This document shows, piece by piece, positions 46,809 through 59,089 of a stretch of DNA of 64,000 nt. Source of the DNA: Orobanche coerulescens (taxonomy: Eukaryota; Streptophyta; Magnoliopsida; Lamiales; Orobanchaceae); the NCBI GenBank assembly GCA_033398695.1, contig CM065814.1, positions 21,047,501 to 21,111,500 of the forward strand, written 5' to 3'. Below the pieces are notes generated by a model. It saw nothing but the letters and a program-made list of their open reading frames with translations. It was not told the origin of the DNA and ran no database searches. The stretch's first letter is position 1. Each line of letters starts with the position of its first letter. The translations under genes and the position numbers were made by a program.

Positions 46809-47722
46809 GAGGAGAAAAAGATCAATGGCACTCCATTTTACACCATTCGTAGGTCTCGCCTTAAACCGACATCCATTATTTGATGGATTGAATTTTATGA
46901 CGTGAAAAAATAAGATGTCTATTTTCATTCGAGCCTATGATATTGAGCTTTGTAAAGTTATATGTCTTGGTCCGAAAATTCCCACGAATTCTAAAGGAAC
47001 TCTCAAAAGCTTTGAAGAGTATGATGATACAGATTGGAAGAACGACCACTATAATTGTAAAGCAACATAATTACTTTAGTGTGCTTTATATCCGGAAGAA
47101 CACAACCGGATATCTTCATGTGATAGTGCTAAAGAGATTTGGAAAATACTTGAGGCAACTCATGAAGGAACATCACAAGTGAAGGAGACGAAGATCAATA
47201 TGCTTCTCCATGACCACAAGCTTTTTATGATGAAGAACGAAGAGTCCATAACAAACATGCTCGACCGATTTTTGGTCATTACAAATGGACTGGCTTGTTT
47301 GGGAAACTATTAACAAGTAGTGAAAAAGTGAAGAAAACCTTACGATCACTACCTGTTGAATAGGACGGGACGATTAAGGATATAATGAAATCTAAAGATC
47401 TCAACACTCTCGATTTTAGCGCCCTCATTGGTTCGCTAATAAACTATGAGATAATTTTAAAACCTAGAAATGTCAAGCCAAAACCCAAGGAGAAGACGAT
47501 ATCTTTCAAAGCTAAGATGTCAAGAAATGAAGAAGTCGTCCTGGTAGATGAAAATAATGAAAAATCGGCATATTATGCCAAAAACATCAATAAGTATCAA
47601 AACTTATTAAACTAGAGAAGAAAAGACATCTCGCAGGACCGGTACGACTCAAAGAAATTCGATAATAATTGTCGAAACTGTGGAAAACCAGGCCATTTTG
47701 CTAAAAATTGCCGAGGCTCGAC
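46809..47722 (+). pseudogene. Copia-3 gag, cut in the zinc-knuckle region
   Basis: Several frames together show a copia gag: FDGLNF before a W/K-containing segment, SAKEIWKILEATHEGTSQV, VKETKINMLLHDHKL and, after shifts, LNTLDFSALIGSLINYEI. Near 47664-47710 the zinc knuckle CRNCGKPGHFAKNC is intact (CX2CX4HX4C). At 47723 the Sirevirus-like LTR begins, so protease and later domains are separated. Stops at about 47310 and 47615 and frameshifts show it is dead. Confidence 0.75.
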
Positions 47723-48115
47723 TGTAGGTCACAAGTCGCCAGGAATAAGTCTAGAAGGGGGTGAATAGACTTATTAAACTCTTTTCCTGAAAGTCAGATG
47801 AGTTTACTCAGCTGATGCAGTTAACAAACACTTAACTGCAGATGACTTATGTCAACTGTAAAACTAAAGTTATGCGGAAGACAGTTGACTCCTATATGGA
47901 ACAGTAAATATGGATGCAGTAGATAATTATGATGAATGCAGTAAAAACACACAAGCAATTATAGTGGTCTCAGAGGTGGGGTAATTCTCTACTAATCCAC
48001 TTCTCTACAAACTAGTTGGATATAAATTCACTATAACTGACAACCAGTGATAAAGGTTACAACGAATTCACACAGTTACAACAGCTTCCAACCAGTGGAA
48101 ACCCATGGCCGTTGC

Positions 48116-50424
48116 TGTAATATCCGCATTTTATCTTTCCCGGTATTTTCATTTTTGGTGTATTTTTCATTTTTAGCAACTCGCTTGTAAGTGTATTAAT
48201 ATTTCAAGAATATTTAATACTGGACCGTTTGTCATCCGAGCTTGTTTCGGACCTGTTATACTCAATTTCGTGTTTATTGCCTTTTTGTCGCTATTTCGTT
48301 CGATTCTCATAATCGTTGTTCGGAACCACCGTCTCGGGGCGGCCGCAGACCCATCTCATGTTATCATGCATGTTGTGAGCTTTCGTATGTTGTTTCGATC
48401 GTGTATCGTGTGTTTCAGATGTTTTGGGCCGTTTTGTAATTTCCCAAAGTTTTGGGGTGATTACTAACGTTGTAGTTTTCCGAACCCCTGGGTAGTCAGA
48501 ATCGTGTTTTCCTTTAGCGCTTTGGTTCTGACTCGATCTTGTTGTTCGTGTGTCTTCTTCGGCCCGTTGTTTGGTGTCGGATTCGCGTTATTTTCATCCG
48601 AGGTGGAATTCGCTGTTTTCCATCTTTGGGGTGCTGTGTGTACTACTGTCTGCACCCGCTAGCGCGCGCTATTCCTGTTGTCTAGCGCACGCTAGTATCG
48701 TTGAGTAGAGCACACTATGTTCGGTCGGTAGCGCGTGCTAACGACTCGAGCACAGTAGTGACAGTGAGTTGTTTATGCTCTCTGTTCTCTGGACGAGCAT
48801 CCTAGCGCACGCTACATTGTATATTAGCGCACGCTATGGTCTGGACTTAGCGCTAGCTCGGTGATCGGTAGCGCATGCTAACTTGGTAGTCCAGACTGGG
48901 CAGAATGTTTCTGGACTCGGTCTAGTGTCCTGGTAGCGCACGCTATGGCCCGGTAGCGCGCGCTATCGAGGGGCCCTTAGCACACGCTATTCTCTAGTAG
49001 CGCATGCTAACGGGCTAGAACCATAGGTTCTGGACTGGTTTTTGACTGGGTAGCGCACGCTAACAATGGATCGTTAGCGCACACTAAGCCCTCTGGTTAT
49101 ATAAACCAGAGAGTTGACCCAGATCCGCCTCATTTCTCATTTCTTCTCCTTCTCCACGGCCGGGCGATCCTTTAGGCGATTCAGAGGCGATTTCTTCTTC
49201 CAATCACTTCAGAGATCATTTTCCTTGAGTTCTTGGTATAGATTAATAACATCTACTTGGGTTCTTCATCCTTAATCCAAGGCAATCTCCTAAAACCCTA
49301 TTTTCGGGAAATTTGGGGGTTTTGGGTTTTTTGTCCGATTCGTTCCGTATTGTTGATTAATCCACGATGTATATGATTAATCTTGGTGGTATTCACGTTT
49401 TCCCTATGATTTCATGGTAAGTTTCATGGTATTTGTGAACTCGAGAGGGTTCGGTTGCGATCCGTCCTCATTGTTGTTTTGTACAAACTTACATGAATCG
49501 TAGGTGGGGTTTCGGGTGTCTTCCGTTATCGTTATTCTTGTCGAATTGGTTGTAATGGTGTTTGACGAATCGCCTAGGTTCGGTGTGTCCAATTTCTCGC
49601 AACCACGATTGTTTCATCCCGTCTTTTCGTCGTGATAATCGAGGCAAGTACCCTTAATGAACTTACATGCTTAACATGGTAGTATTGCATGAGTAACGTG
49701 TTTGTGTATGCTCATTACGGGTTAGATCCAACAGGGTCTCGGTAGGGGTCCACGGAGACGTGGATCCACGAGCTTGGCTTTTAACCACTACGGGTTAGAT
49801 CCGACGGGGTCTTGGTAGGGGTCCACAGAGGCGTGGATTCGCGGTTAATTGTGGTGCATTTTATAGATGTGTTTTGGGTTATGGCATTTCCGGAAATGTG
49901 TGTTTTAAGTGATGTTTTCTCATTTGCATGCGTTGACTATATGTGCAAGGTGTAAGTTTCATTTGTTTACTTGTACTAGCGTAATTGCTAACCCCTTTGG
50001 GGATCCGTTTTGGAGAAATTCTTGTTATGAAGTTCAGGTTATGTTCAGCCGGACGATCGGTCACTGGGGCAGTACGAGGATGCTGGCCAGGGTTGATGAC
50101 GTGTGCAATTGAGTCTCTTTATTTTCGTTGTCCTTTTTGATGCGGTTATTTTTCTTTAAACTTGTGAACTTATAGAAAGTACTCGCGAGTACTTAGGCAT
50201 TTATATTGGGATTATGGTTTGTATTATTATATGTTATTTATGACTGTCAACGATTTCTGTTTTTCCAGTTATACCGGGCGTTTAATTTATTTTTCGTTTT
50301 CGTGATGTGTGTTTTCTCGCTAACTAAGATAGTTAGGCGAGTGGTATTTCTTAATTAGCCTGGTGGGTCCCATGTTGGGGTCCACGGTGCTGTAATATTA
50401 CCTGAATATCTTGGGGGTGTTAGA
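48116..50424 (+). mobile_element. Solo B-type LTR
   Basis: A single 2309-bp LTR starts TGTAATATCCGC, ends GGGGGTGTTAGA, and is flanked by a perfect duplication, gttgc (48111-48115 and 50425-50429). There is no internal region, so it arose by recombination between the LTRs of a full element. It is homologous to the B-type LTRs at 13843 and 20246 but carries a different palindrome array. TATATAAA is at 49098-49105. Confidence 0.88.
48660..49086. promoter_or_regulatory. Array of TAGCGCACGCTA palindromes upstream of the solo-LTR TATA box
   Basis: About fourteen variants of TAGCGC(A/G)CGCTA occur within 430 bp in either orientation and end 12 bp before TATATAAA. The corresponding place in the B-type LTRs of the element at 13843-22580 carries GTGCCGCGGCAC instead. 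Confidence 0.65.
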
Positions 50425-50482
50425 GTTGCAACTCCCTTGACTGCCTAGCACCTCCTGATTGAAAACCCGTGGATGCCTCAAC

Positions 50483-52329
50483 TGTTAGGAATATGCACTC
50501 GAATGCCACTCAGGGGATGAGAGAGTAGGGGCATTGTACTTATAATTATGGAATAATCAATAAAAAGGCGATTCGATTCATTCACTGTTTATTGTATTTC
50601 AATTGCATTCTTGACTTGGTAAATATTGAAATGAAGTCCATGTAAATAAATCGAACATTCCATTCTTGTTATGAGATAAGAGAAAATGCACTGGAAGTGT
50701 TTAAAGTTTATTTACGTAAATCATTCGCAAGTCAATAAGCTTAAATGGGCATTAAGTTTTAATAAGACTTGTATAATTGATGCTAGGACATGTGCATGTC
50801 TTGATAGCATAGTTATAAGTATATTGGTGGGACCAGTATACTCGAACACGACTCATACTTGATTCAGTCACACGGTATTCACTCTCGGAGAGTCAATGAT
50901 GAATCGAAAGGCTGTGATAGTATACGTGGACCTTTGACTTGAGGGTTCAGTAGAAGATGTGCCTGTGACGTTTAGTTTGTCATTAGAGTAGTTAGACTCA
51001 TTTGCTTAATTGCTGAGTCGACCTCGAAGTGCGGACTATATGGGCATGTAGCAGTCTTTACTGTACGCCAAGAAAGGATTCTATCTCCTGTTAGTGAGCA
51101 GGCGAATGTCCTATACGGTTAATGGCAAATAAGATCATAAGTTTTTGGCCAAAGTCGTATTAGATACACTATTAATCAGTCGGTCTTGATTTACATTAAC
51201 ACATGTATAGAGTCTAGTCAACAGTAGGGTTTGACTTTACCATGACCTGAAGACTTGACCGGGACATCTGATGAAGGGACTATACGTATATAGTATTCAC
51301 GACATAATGGTTCTAGAATGATCCCTTCATTTGTTCTCAGTCGGGGTTTACAGTGCGGCCCGCTAGGCTGGCTAAGTGCTGCCCGCACTCATTGGTTCCT
51401 CCCAATGCCGGCTGAGACAGACCTACGGATACGCGCATCAGGAGCGTTGACGGATAACTGTGAATTTATTATCTCTCTATTAATATTATATATTGGATAT
51501 CTAATTATGATTTATTGGATAAATCAAATAGCAGTCTTATGAATTAAAATTAAGTTACCGGGTAATTAATTTAATTCATAAATTATATTTCTTAGAGAAA
51601 TATATTTTTATTTGATATAATTAATTAATTAGATTAATTAATTAATATAAATACATTGATGATTAAACGGAGTCGTTTGACGAACGTCCTGTACACGAGC
51701 CGAGTGACTCGGCTCGTTTCTAGGAAACTTCCTTGGGACCGCCCCACCCTCTCCCCACCTCACATGGAATTATTTTCATGCATGTGTATGTGATGGTGGT
51801 GTTTTTGTTATTTTGTGTTGACATTTTATCTCATTATTAGACATATTAATTATATGTTTGAGAGATATATATTAAACACACATGATAACAACTAAAAACA
51901 CACACATACACATACTTTCTTGCTGCTCCTGGCCGAGAGTGATATTGAGAGGAGGGAGAAATTTTTTCATCTTATTTTCTTTCACTTTGAGTTGAGGAAA
52001 AATAAGAGATAAATTGAGAGAAAAAAATTCCTACGAGTTCCCTAGCCGTGTTCTTGGAGAACGGAGTCTCGTCGAATTTTTTCCGGGCAACTTCCGACAC
52101 GTGTGAAGTAGAGGCTTCGAAGTTTCGGTGCTTGGAACGAAGAAATTTCGTGTTCGTGACGGGTTCGTGATCATCATCCATTTTACGAAGATTTATTTCA
52201 AAGGCTTCAAGGGTATGATCCTTTATCTTCGTATTTAATTTTTCGTATATACGTTACTTGATCGATCCTGTTTGGGATTCGGTTTTTATTTTCTGCTGCG
52301 TATTTCGTTTTATTTTCGGAATCCCAACA
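50483..52329 (+). repeat. 5' LTR of copia-1
   Basis: It runs from TGTTAGGAATATG to GGAATCCCAACA. TATAAATA lies at 51646-51653, and a perfect 10-bp-arm hairpin (acgagccgag/ctcggctcgt, loop tga) at 51695-51717. Confidence 0.9.
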
Positions 52330-52330
52330 A

Positions 52331-52346
52331 TGGTATCGGACCGAGG
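52331..52346 (+). other. Primer-binding site of copia-1
   Basis: TGGTATCGGACCGAGG starts one base after the 5' LTR and corresponds to the initiator-Met tRNA 3' end with changes. Confidence 0.75.
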
Positions 52347-53113
52347 TCAATGATACCGTATATACGATTATTTGTGCATTTTGAATTCTTTTGGATGATG
52401 TTTATGACTTAGAATCATGTTTGGTACAATCGTAGATTTTAAATGATTCGTTGTAACATCACGTTTTGGAAAAGAGCCGAAAAAACGAGCCGAATGGAGA
52501 TTGGACTCGGCAGCCCAGGGCTGCCCGAGTCACTACCAGGCAGTGCCTGGCAGGGTGGCCGGACTAAGTTTGAAAAAGGTTACGAGGTTTCCTACCCTCC
52601 ATCAAACTCGTAGAAAATTGATACCCAAACTGGTGTGCTATGCTTCTGAGTTATCAGGGTAGTACATTTGGTAGAGGTTGAAAAATTCTTGAGTGCATTA
52701 GATCCCTTCGGTTGGTGATAAATTTCGCCCTAGAAACCTGATAGGTTGCCGGGTGAGATTCAATAGTCAAACCGATAGACGTTGATGGTCAACAACTTAG
52801 ATAGTCTGGATTGCCAAGAAACCTGATAGGTTGAGGGCATGAAGACTAAGGGTAAAAGAAGATCAAATCATTCGTTAGACGGGTTGGTGTTAGACACCAC
52901 TTTACAGAAATTAATTGGCAAGAAACCTGATAGGTTGCGTCTGTTAAAATTTGAAAAGAACTTGATCACCACTAAGAAGTCGTTCTTATCATGATTTCTG
53001 GATTATAACATGAGAGTGTATAATTCCGATAAAATTAGTGGGAGCCGAGACAAGAATTATACAAGCCCTTAAATTCTATACTCGGTCATAATAAAACAGT
53101 CACTAATTTAATC

Positions 53114-53665
53114 TTGTCTAAATCTTTGCAGAAAACGAAACCAAATCTCTCTAAAATGGCTAAAAACCTACTTGCAATACTACTTGAAAAGAATCTCCTA
53201 ACTGGCCCCAACTTTGTTGACTGGTTGCGGAATCTGATGATTGTACTCAGTTTGGAGTCTCTGGGATACGTCTTGGAGGCAGACATTCCACCGACTCCAA
53301 TCCGGACTAGGGGTAATCAGGAAGATATTGACGTCCATGAAAAATGGGTCAAGGATGACGTGCTAGTCCGTGGCTTTATGATGGGCTCAATGACAAATGA
53401 GCTGCAGAGAGCGCATGAGAAAATGACTTCTGCTAGGCAGATTCTCGCACACTTGACCGAACTTTATGGAGAGCACAGTAGGACTGCTAGATATGAGATA
53501 TCAAAGCAGTTGTTCAGTGCTAGGATGAAAAAAGGGGAGAAAGTGGGAGACCACGTCCTCAAGATGATCTCTATGATTGAGAGGCTCGACGTGCTCAACT
53601 TTAATATGGATTTATCACTTCAAATTGATCTCATTCTTCAATATCTCCCTGACTTTTTCATGTAG
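53114..53665 (+). pseudogene. Copia-1 gag, N-terminal part
   Basis: A 183-codon frame begins at 53114, or more likely at the ATG at 53156 (MAKNLLAILLEKNLLTG). It contains NFVDWLRNLMIVLSLESLGY, typical of copia gag (W...L...L). Later come RQILAHLTELYGEHSRTARY and DHVLKMISMIERL, the gag-2 domain. It ends at a TAG (53663-53665), and the following frame opens four bases later. This protein would form the virus-like particle. Confidence 0.8.
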
Positions 53666-53668
53666 GTT

Positions 53669-54844
53669 GTGATGAATTTCAACTGTAATGAAATTTCATG
53701 CACATTAGCTGGGCTAATGAATAAACTGGTGACGGCACAGTCTAACATGAAGACTAAACCGAGAGAGGCTGCTCTTGTGATTTCTTCTGGGCCTCGGAGG
53801 TCCAAGAACAAGAAGAAAAAGATCTACGAGCAGTACAAACCCAAGAAAGGGGTGCAGAAAGGAAAGGGCAAGGCCCAAAAGGTTCAAAAGGTAGGCGGTC
53901 CAAAACCTACGGACAAATGCCTTGAATGCGGTGAGCTGGGCCACTGGAGAAGGACTTCTCCTAAGATTAATGGCGCATCAGGTACGGAACTTTTTGTTTT
54001 TGAAACTAATTGTTCCGCTACTGTATATTCTGCTTCATGGATTCTGGATTCAGGTGCCACTTTTCATATTTGTACTATGAATCAGGATCTGGAACGAAGT
54101 AGGAAACTTGAAGCTGGGGAGATAATGATCACTATCGGAAGCGGACAAAGTGTCGAGGCAACCGATATTGGATCAATCCTATTGGGTTTAGAATCCGATT
54201 ATATTTTGACATTAGATGAAGTACTTGTTTTACCCAAGGGGCATAAAAACATTGTATCCATTCCAGTCTTGGACCGGAAAGGAATTTGTTTCTTCATTGG
54301 CAATGGTAGTTGTAAAATTTATTTTCGAAATAAATTGGTTGGCACATCTACATTATTGAATGGTTTATATCATCTGAACATGCAAAATAAAACAGCAGTG
54401 AACACTATAACTAGGAAACGTGGCAGGCAAGATACTATTCAAGCTCTTAAATGGCACCTTAGACTTGGTCATGTTGGTCAGACCAAGGTTCAAAAAATGG
54501 AGAAAGATGGACTTTTAAGTCCATTGGGTGTAGAACCCTATCCAACTTGTGAATCTTGCCTTAGAGGCAAAATGACCAAGTCTCCCTTCACAGTGACTTT
54601 TGAAAGGGCTGCCAATAAATATGGATTAGCACATACCGACGTTTGTGGTGCTTTAGAAGTGGCCAAAGACGGATATCAATATTTCATAACGTTCACAGAT
54701 GATCATACTATGTATGGGATTGTGTACTTAATGAAACATAAATCCGAAGCCTTCACTAAATTCAAAGAATTTAAGGCCCTAGTTGAAAACAAACTGGATG
54801 TCATATCAAAGCACTTCGGTCGGACCGAGATGGCGAATATATGA
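53669..54844 (+). pseudogene. Copia-1 zinc knuckle, protease and integrase N-part
   Basis: This 391-codon frame has a basic stretch, then CLECGELGHWRRTSPK, a zinc knuckle whose last Cys has been replaced. The protease has the DSG active site (SWILDSGATFHIC), then follow LPKGHKNIVSI and the GAG-pre-integrase segment LKWHLRLGHV...CESCLRGK, which is the HHCC zinc site. The integrase core shows HTDVCGALEV and FTDDHTMYGIVYL, carrying the two catalytic Asp residues. The frame ends four bases past the ATG of the next frame, so a short overlap or shift separates it from the third catalytic residue. Confidence 0.88.
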
Positions 54845-55551
54845 GCATAGAGTTTGATGAGTTCCTTAAGGAACATGGAATAGTTTCACAATTCATGCCG
54901 CCAGGAACCCCACAGTTAAATGGTGTTTCAGAAAGGAGAAATCGGATTTTGTTGGACATGGTTCGCTCCATGTTGAATTACACTGATTTACCAATTTACC
55001 TATGGGGGTATGCCTTACTAACCGCTGCCTATATCCTTAATAGATGTCCTTCCAAATCCATTCCTATCACTCTGCATGAGATGTGGAAGGGTAAGAAACC
55101 AAGCCTTAATCACATAAGGAATTGGGGATGTCCAGCCTATGTCAAGAAGGCTAAGGTGGACAAACTGGAAGCGAGGTCCATCAAAGGACGTTTCATTGGA
55201 TACCCGGAGGACTCGATGGGTTATCTATTCTACATGCCAGAAGACCATAGGGTCGTTGTGGCATTACAAGTGCACTTCCTCGAGGATGAATTCATTCAGG
55301 AAGGTGGCTTGGGTAGAAATATCAATTTGGAAGAGCATAATGAAAGTCCTAAGGAGACATCTGATCAGGGATCAGGAACCGAACCTATTGTAACACAACC
55401 TCCACTTCGAAGGTCTGATAAGGTGTATCACTTATCTGAGAGGTATGGCTATACACATGTCGAAGAACTGGGTCTCCATGACACACCTGATAGTCGTGAG
55501 GACGGCCCCTTCGATTTGATGAAGCAGTCAGAGGACTTTGACTTCGTGTGA
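54841..55551 (+). pseudogene. Copia-1 integrase C-part and linker to reverse transcriptase
   Basis: The frame reads EFDEFLKEHGIVSQFMPPG, then PQLNGVSERRNRILLDMVR with the third catalytic residue (Glu) of the DDE triad, then WGYALLTAAYILNRCPSKS and RSIKGRFIGYPEDSMGY. A linker with the pattern PPLRRSDKV follows, which normally precedes reverse transcriptase. It ends at a stop at 55549-55551. Confidence 0.87.
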
Positions 55552-56492
55552 AATGAGGAGGAACCATGTGTTTACAAAAGGGTCACTGGGAGCAACAATG
55601 CATTCTTAGTACTATATGTAGATGATATTATGCTTATAGGAAATAACGTAGCAATGCTCAGCACTATGAAGGCTTAGCTTTCTAAAACGTTCTCCATGAA
55701 AGACTTGGGAGAAGCTTCCTAATTCTAGGGATCCGTCTTTACAGAGATAGACCGCGAAGAATGATAGGACTTTCCCAAGCCCTCTATATAGATAAAATCC
55801 TGAGAAGATTCAAGATGGATGAATCTAAAAGAGATTTCCTTCCCATGCGACATGGAATTCATCTCACCACGAATATGTGTCCTCAAAGTGAGGAAGACAA
55901 GAGAGAGATGAGTAAGGTACCCTATGCCTCGGCATTGGGTAGCCACATGTACGCTATGTTGTGTACGAGACCGGACTTAGCCTACGCTGTGAGTATGGTA
56001 AGCCGATTTCAAGCAAACCCAGAAAGGGAACACTGGACTGCTGTCAAGAACATTCTTAAGTACTTGAGAATAACTAGAGATATGGTTCTTACTTACGGTG
56101 GTGGAGAACTGAAGGTGATTGGATTAACCAATTCTGAATTTCAAGGAGATAATGACGACTCTAAGTCGATATCTGGGTATTTGTTTACTCTCAATGGAGG
56201 AGCAGTATCTTGGAGGAGCTCCAAGCAAACCGCTACTGCAGATTCCACCTGCCAAGCAGAGTACCAAGATGCCTTAGCGGCTAGCAAAGAAGCATTTTGA
56301 ATGCAGAAGTTTGTGCAAGAACTTCAAGTGGTGCCTAATACGGAGCTGCCTATATCACTATTCTGTGATAATGATGGAGCTGTCGCCCAAGCCAAGGAGC
56401 CTAGGGCTCACCACAACACCAAGCATATAGAGAAAAAGTACCACATCATTAGAGAGATGGTTGATAATGATATGTTTCGTTGCAAAGAGTAG
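55552..56492 (+). pseudogene. Copia-1 reverse transcriptase (N-part deleted) and RNase H
   Basis: The reverse transcriptase begins in the middle, at EPCVYKRVTG, followed by LYVDDIMLIGNN with the YVDD box at 55615-55626. The first 150 or so residues expected between the integrase linker and this point are absent. A stop and a frameshift occur between 55675 and 55760. The next frame (55761-56300) runs through the thumb region to RNase H: TADSTCQAEYQDALAASKEA. It continues after a stop with LFCDNDGAVAQAK and HHNTKHIEKKYHIIREMV. The deletion alone would abolish reverse transcription. Confidence 0.87.
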
Positions 56493-56614
56493 ACTCAGAA
56501 GACAATATCTCTGACCCGCTAACTAAGCCATTATCTCAGGACGTCTTGGAAAGACATCTGAAAAATATGGGTATTGGATACCATGATGTGTGTCATTTAG
56601 TGCAAGTGGGAGAT

Positions 56615-58475
56615 TGTTAGGAATATGGACTCAAATGCCACTCAGGGGATGAGAGAGTAGGGGCATTGTACTTATAATTATAGAATAATTAATAAAAAGG
56701 CGATTCGATTCATTCACTGTTTATTGTATTTCAATTGCATTCTTGACTTGGTAAATATTGAAATGAAGTCTATGTAAATAAATCAAACATTCCATTCTCG
56801 TTATGAGATAAGAGAAAATGCACTGGAAGTGTTTAAAGTTTATTTACGTAAATCATTCGCAAGTCAATAAACTTAAATGGGCATTAAGTTTTAATAAGAC
56901 TTGTATAACTGATGCTAGGACATGTGCATGTCTTGATAGCATAGTTATAAGTATATTGGTGGGACCAGTATACTCGAACACGACTCATACTTAATTCAGT
57001 CACACGGTATTCACTCTCAGAGAGTCAATGACGAATCAAAAGGCTGTGTTAGTATACGTGGACCTTTGACTTGAGGGTTCAGTAGAAGATGTGCCTGTGA
57101 CGTTTAGTTTGTCATTAGATTAGTTAGACTCATTTTCTTAATTGCTGAGTCGACCTCGAAGTGTGGACTATATGGGCAAGTAGCAGTCTTTACTGTACGC
57201 CAAGAAAGGATTCTATCTCCTGTTAGTGAGTGGGCGAATGTCCTATACAGTTAATGGCAAATAAGATCATAAGTCTTTGGCCAAAGCATTCTGATATAGT
57301 CGTATTAGATACACTATTAATCAGTCGGTCTTGATTTATATTAACACATGTATAGAGTCTAGTCAACCGTAGGGTTTGACTTTACCGTGACCCGAAGACT
57401 TGACCGGGACATCCTGCGAAGGGTCTATACGTATGTAGTATTCACGACATAATGGTTCTGGAATGATCCCTTCATTCGTTCTCAGTCGGGGTTTACAGTG
57501 CGGCCCGCTAGGCTGGCTAAGTGCTGCCCGCACTCATTGGTTCCTCCCAATGCCGGCTGAGACGGACCTACGGAGTCGCGCATCAGGAGCGTTGACGGAT
57601 AAATATGAATTTATTATCTCTCTATTAATATTAGATATTAGATATCTAATTATGATTTATTGGATAAATCAAATAGCGGTCTTATGAATTAAAATTAAGT
57701 TACCGGGTAATTAATTTAATTCATAAATTATATTTCTTAGAGAAATATATTTGTATTTGATATAATTAATTAATTAGATTAATTAATTAATATAAATACA
57801 TTGATGATTAAACGGAGTCGTTTGACGAACGTCCGGTACACGAACCGAGTGACTCGGCTCGTTTCTAGAAAACTTCCTTGGGTCCGCCCCACCCTCTCCC
57901 CACCTCACATGGAAGTATTTCCATGCATGTGTATGTGATGGTGGTATTTTTGTTATCTTGTGTTGACATTTTATGTCATTATTAGACATATTAATTATAT
58001 GTTTGAGAGATATATATTAAACACACATGATAACAACTAAAAACATACACATACACATACTTTCTTGCTGCTCCTGGCCGAGAGTGATATTGAAAGGAGG
58101 GAGAAATTTTTTCATCTTATTTTCTTTCACTTTGAGTTGAGGAAAAATAAGAGATAAATTGAGAGAAAAAAATTCCTACGAGTTCCCTAGTCGTGTTCTT
58201 GGAGAACGGAGTCTCGTCCAATTTTTTCCGGGCAACTTCCGACGCGTGTGAAGTAGAGGCTTCGAAGTTTCGGTGCTTGGAACGAAGATATTTCGTGTTC
58301 GTGACGGGGTTCGTGATCATCATCCATTTTACGAAGATTTATTTCAAAGGCTTCAAGAGTATGATCCTTTATCTTCGTATTTAATTTTTTATATATACGT
58401 TACTTGATCGATCTTGTTTGGGATTCAATTTTTATTTTCCGCTGCGTATTTCGTTTTATTTTCGGAATCCCAACA
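56615..58475 (+). repeat. 3' LTR of copia-1
   Basis: This 1861-bp copy matches the 5' LTR with scattered differences. TATAAATA is at 57791-57798, and the hairpin at 57840-57862 has one mismatched pair (acgaaccgag/ctcggctcgt). Confidence 0.9.
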
Positions 58476-59089
58476 TCAACAACTCTCGAGCTGTCTATCA
58501 CCTTCCAATCAAGAATCCGTGGATGCGTTTACAATCTCTTTACTTTCAAAAACCTCGTTCAAGAAAGCAACCTCTCACTTAATCTTTAAAGACAAGCGTT
58601 TTTGTCTTATCCAACTTAAGAGCTTCTCAGAATATGGCTGTTTAAGCTTTGCTCTTGACGATGCTATTGTTCACTTTGATTGCTTTGTTTGCTTTGATCG
58701 CTTGATATATTGTTCGCATGCACTTTGCTCATTCTGATCTTCAGATATTTATAGTATGAATGAGCTTCTCTTCATAGCCGTTGCATCTTGTAACAAACAC
58801 GTTCGTTGGAGAGTGGACTTCTTTGTTTGTTCATTCATCTCTTTGCACGGCTTGACTTCATTCTTCAAATCTGTCCGTTTGAAGAATCTTCCCGTTGCAC
58901 CGCATTTCTTGATTTGTATATTTGGAAAGTCTTCCTGGCGCGGATCTTAAGGAATATTTTATTCCTAACTTTTCGGGAATCATTCACTTTGTCTTCTTGA
59001 AATAAGTCTGCACGTGTCTTTCCGTAATTGTTTACTTTCAACGCTTTGCTGACGTGGACTTAGTTCAGAATTCATCTGATGTTTCTGTT

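Larger units (their letters stand above)
41209..47722 (+). mobile_element. Copia-3: LTR and gag of a Ty1/copia element, interrupted twice
   Basis: A 1243-bp LTR (41209-42451, TGTTGG...CCCAACA) is followed by a degenerate primer site and leader. A gypsy element then inserts (42494-46803, duplication catcc), and copia gag sequence continues to 47722. There the Sirevirus-like element inserts in the zinc-knuckle region. The remainder of copia-3 must lie beyond the window. The five bases before the LTR (catta) are the likely left target duplication. Confidence 0.75.
50483..58475 (+). mobile_element. Copia-1: full-length Ty1/copia element with both LTRs
   Basis: A perfect target duplication, tcaac (50478-50482 and 58476-58480), flanks LTRs 50483-52329 and 56615-58475. 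A primer-binding site TGGTATCGGACCGAGG follows the 5' LTR and a purine-rich tract (gtgcaagtgggagat) precedes the 3' LTR. Internal genes run gag, protease, integrase, reverse transcriptase, RNase H on the plus strand, but several stops and a deletion in reverse transcriptase make it inactive. The LTRs are closely similar. Confidence 0.92.
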
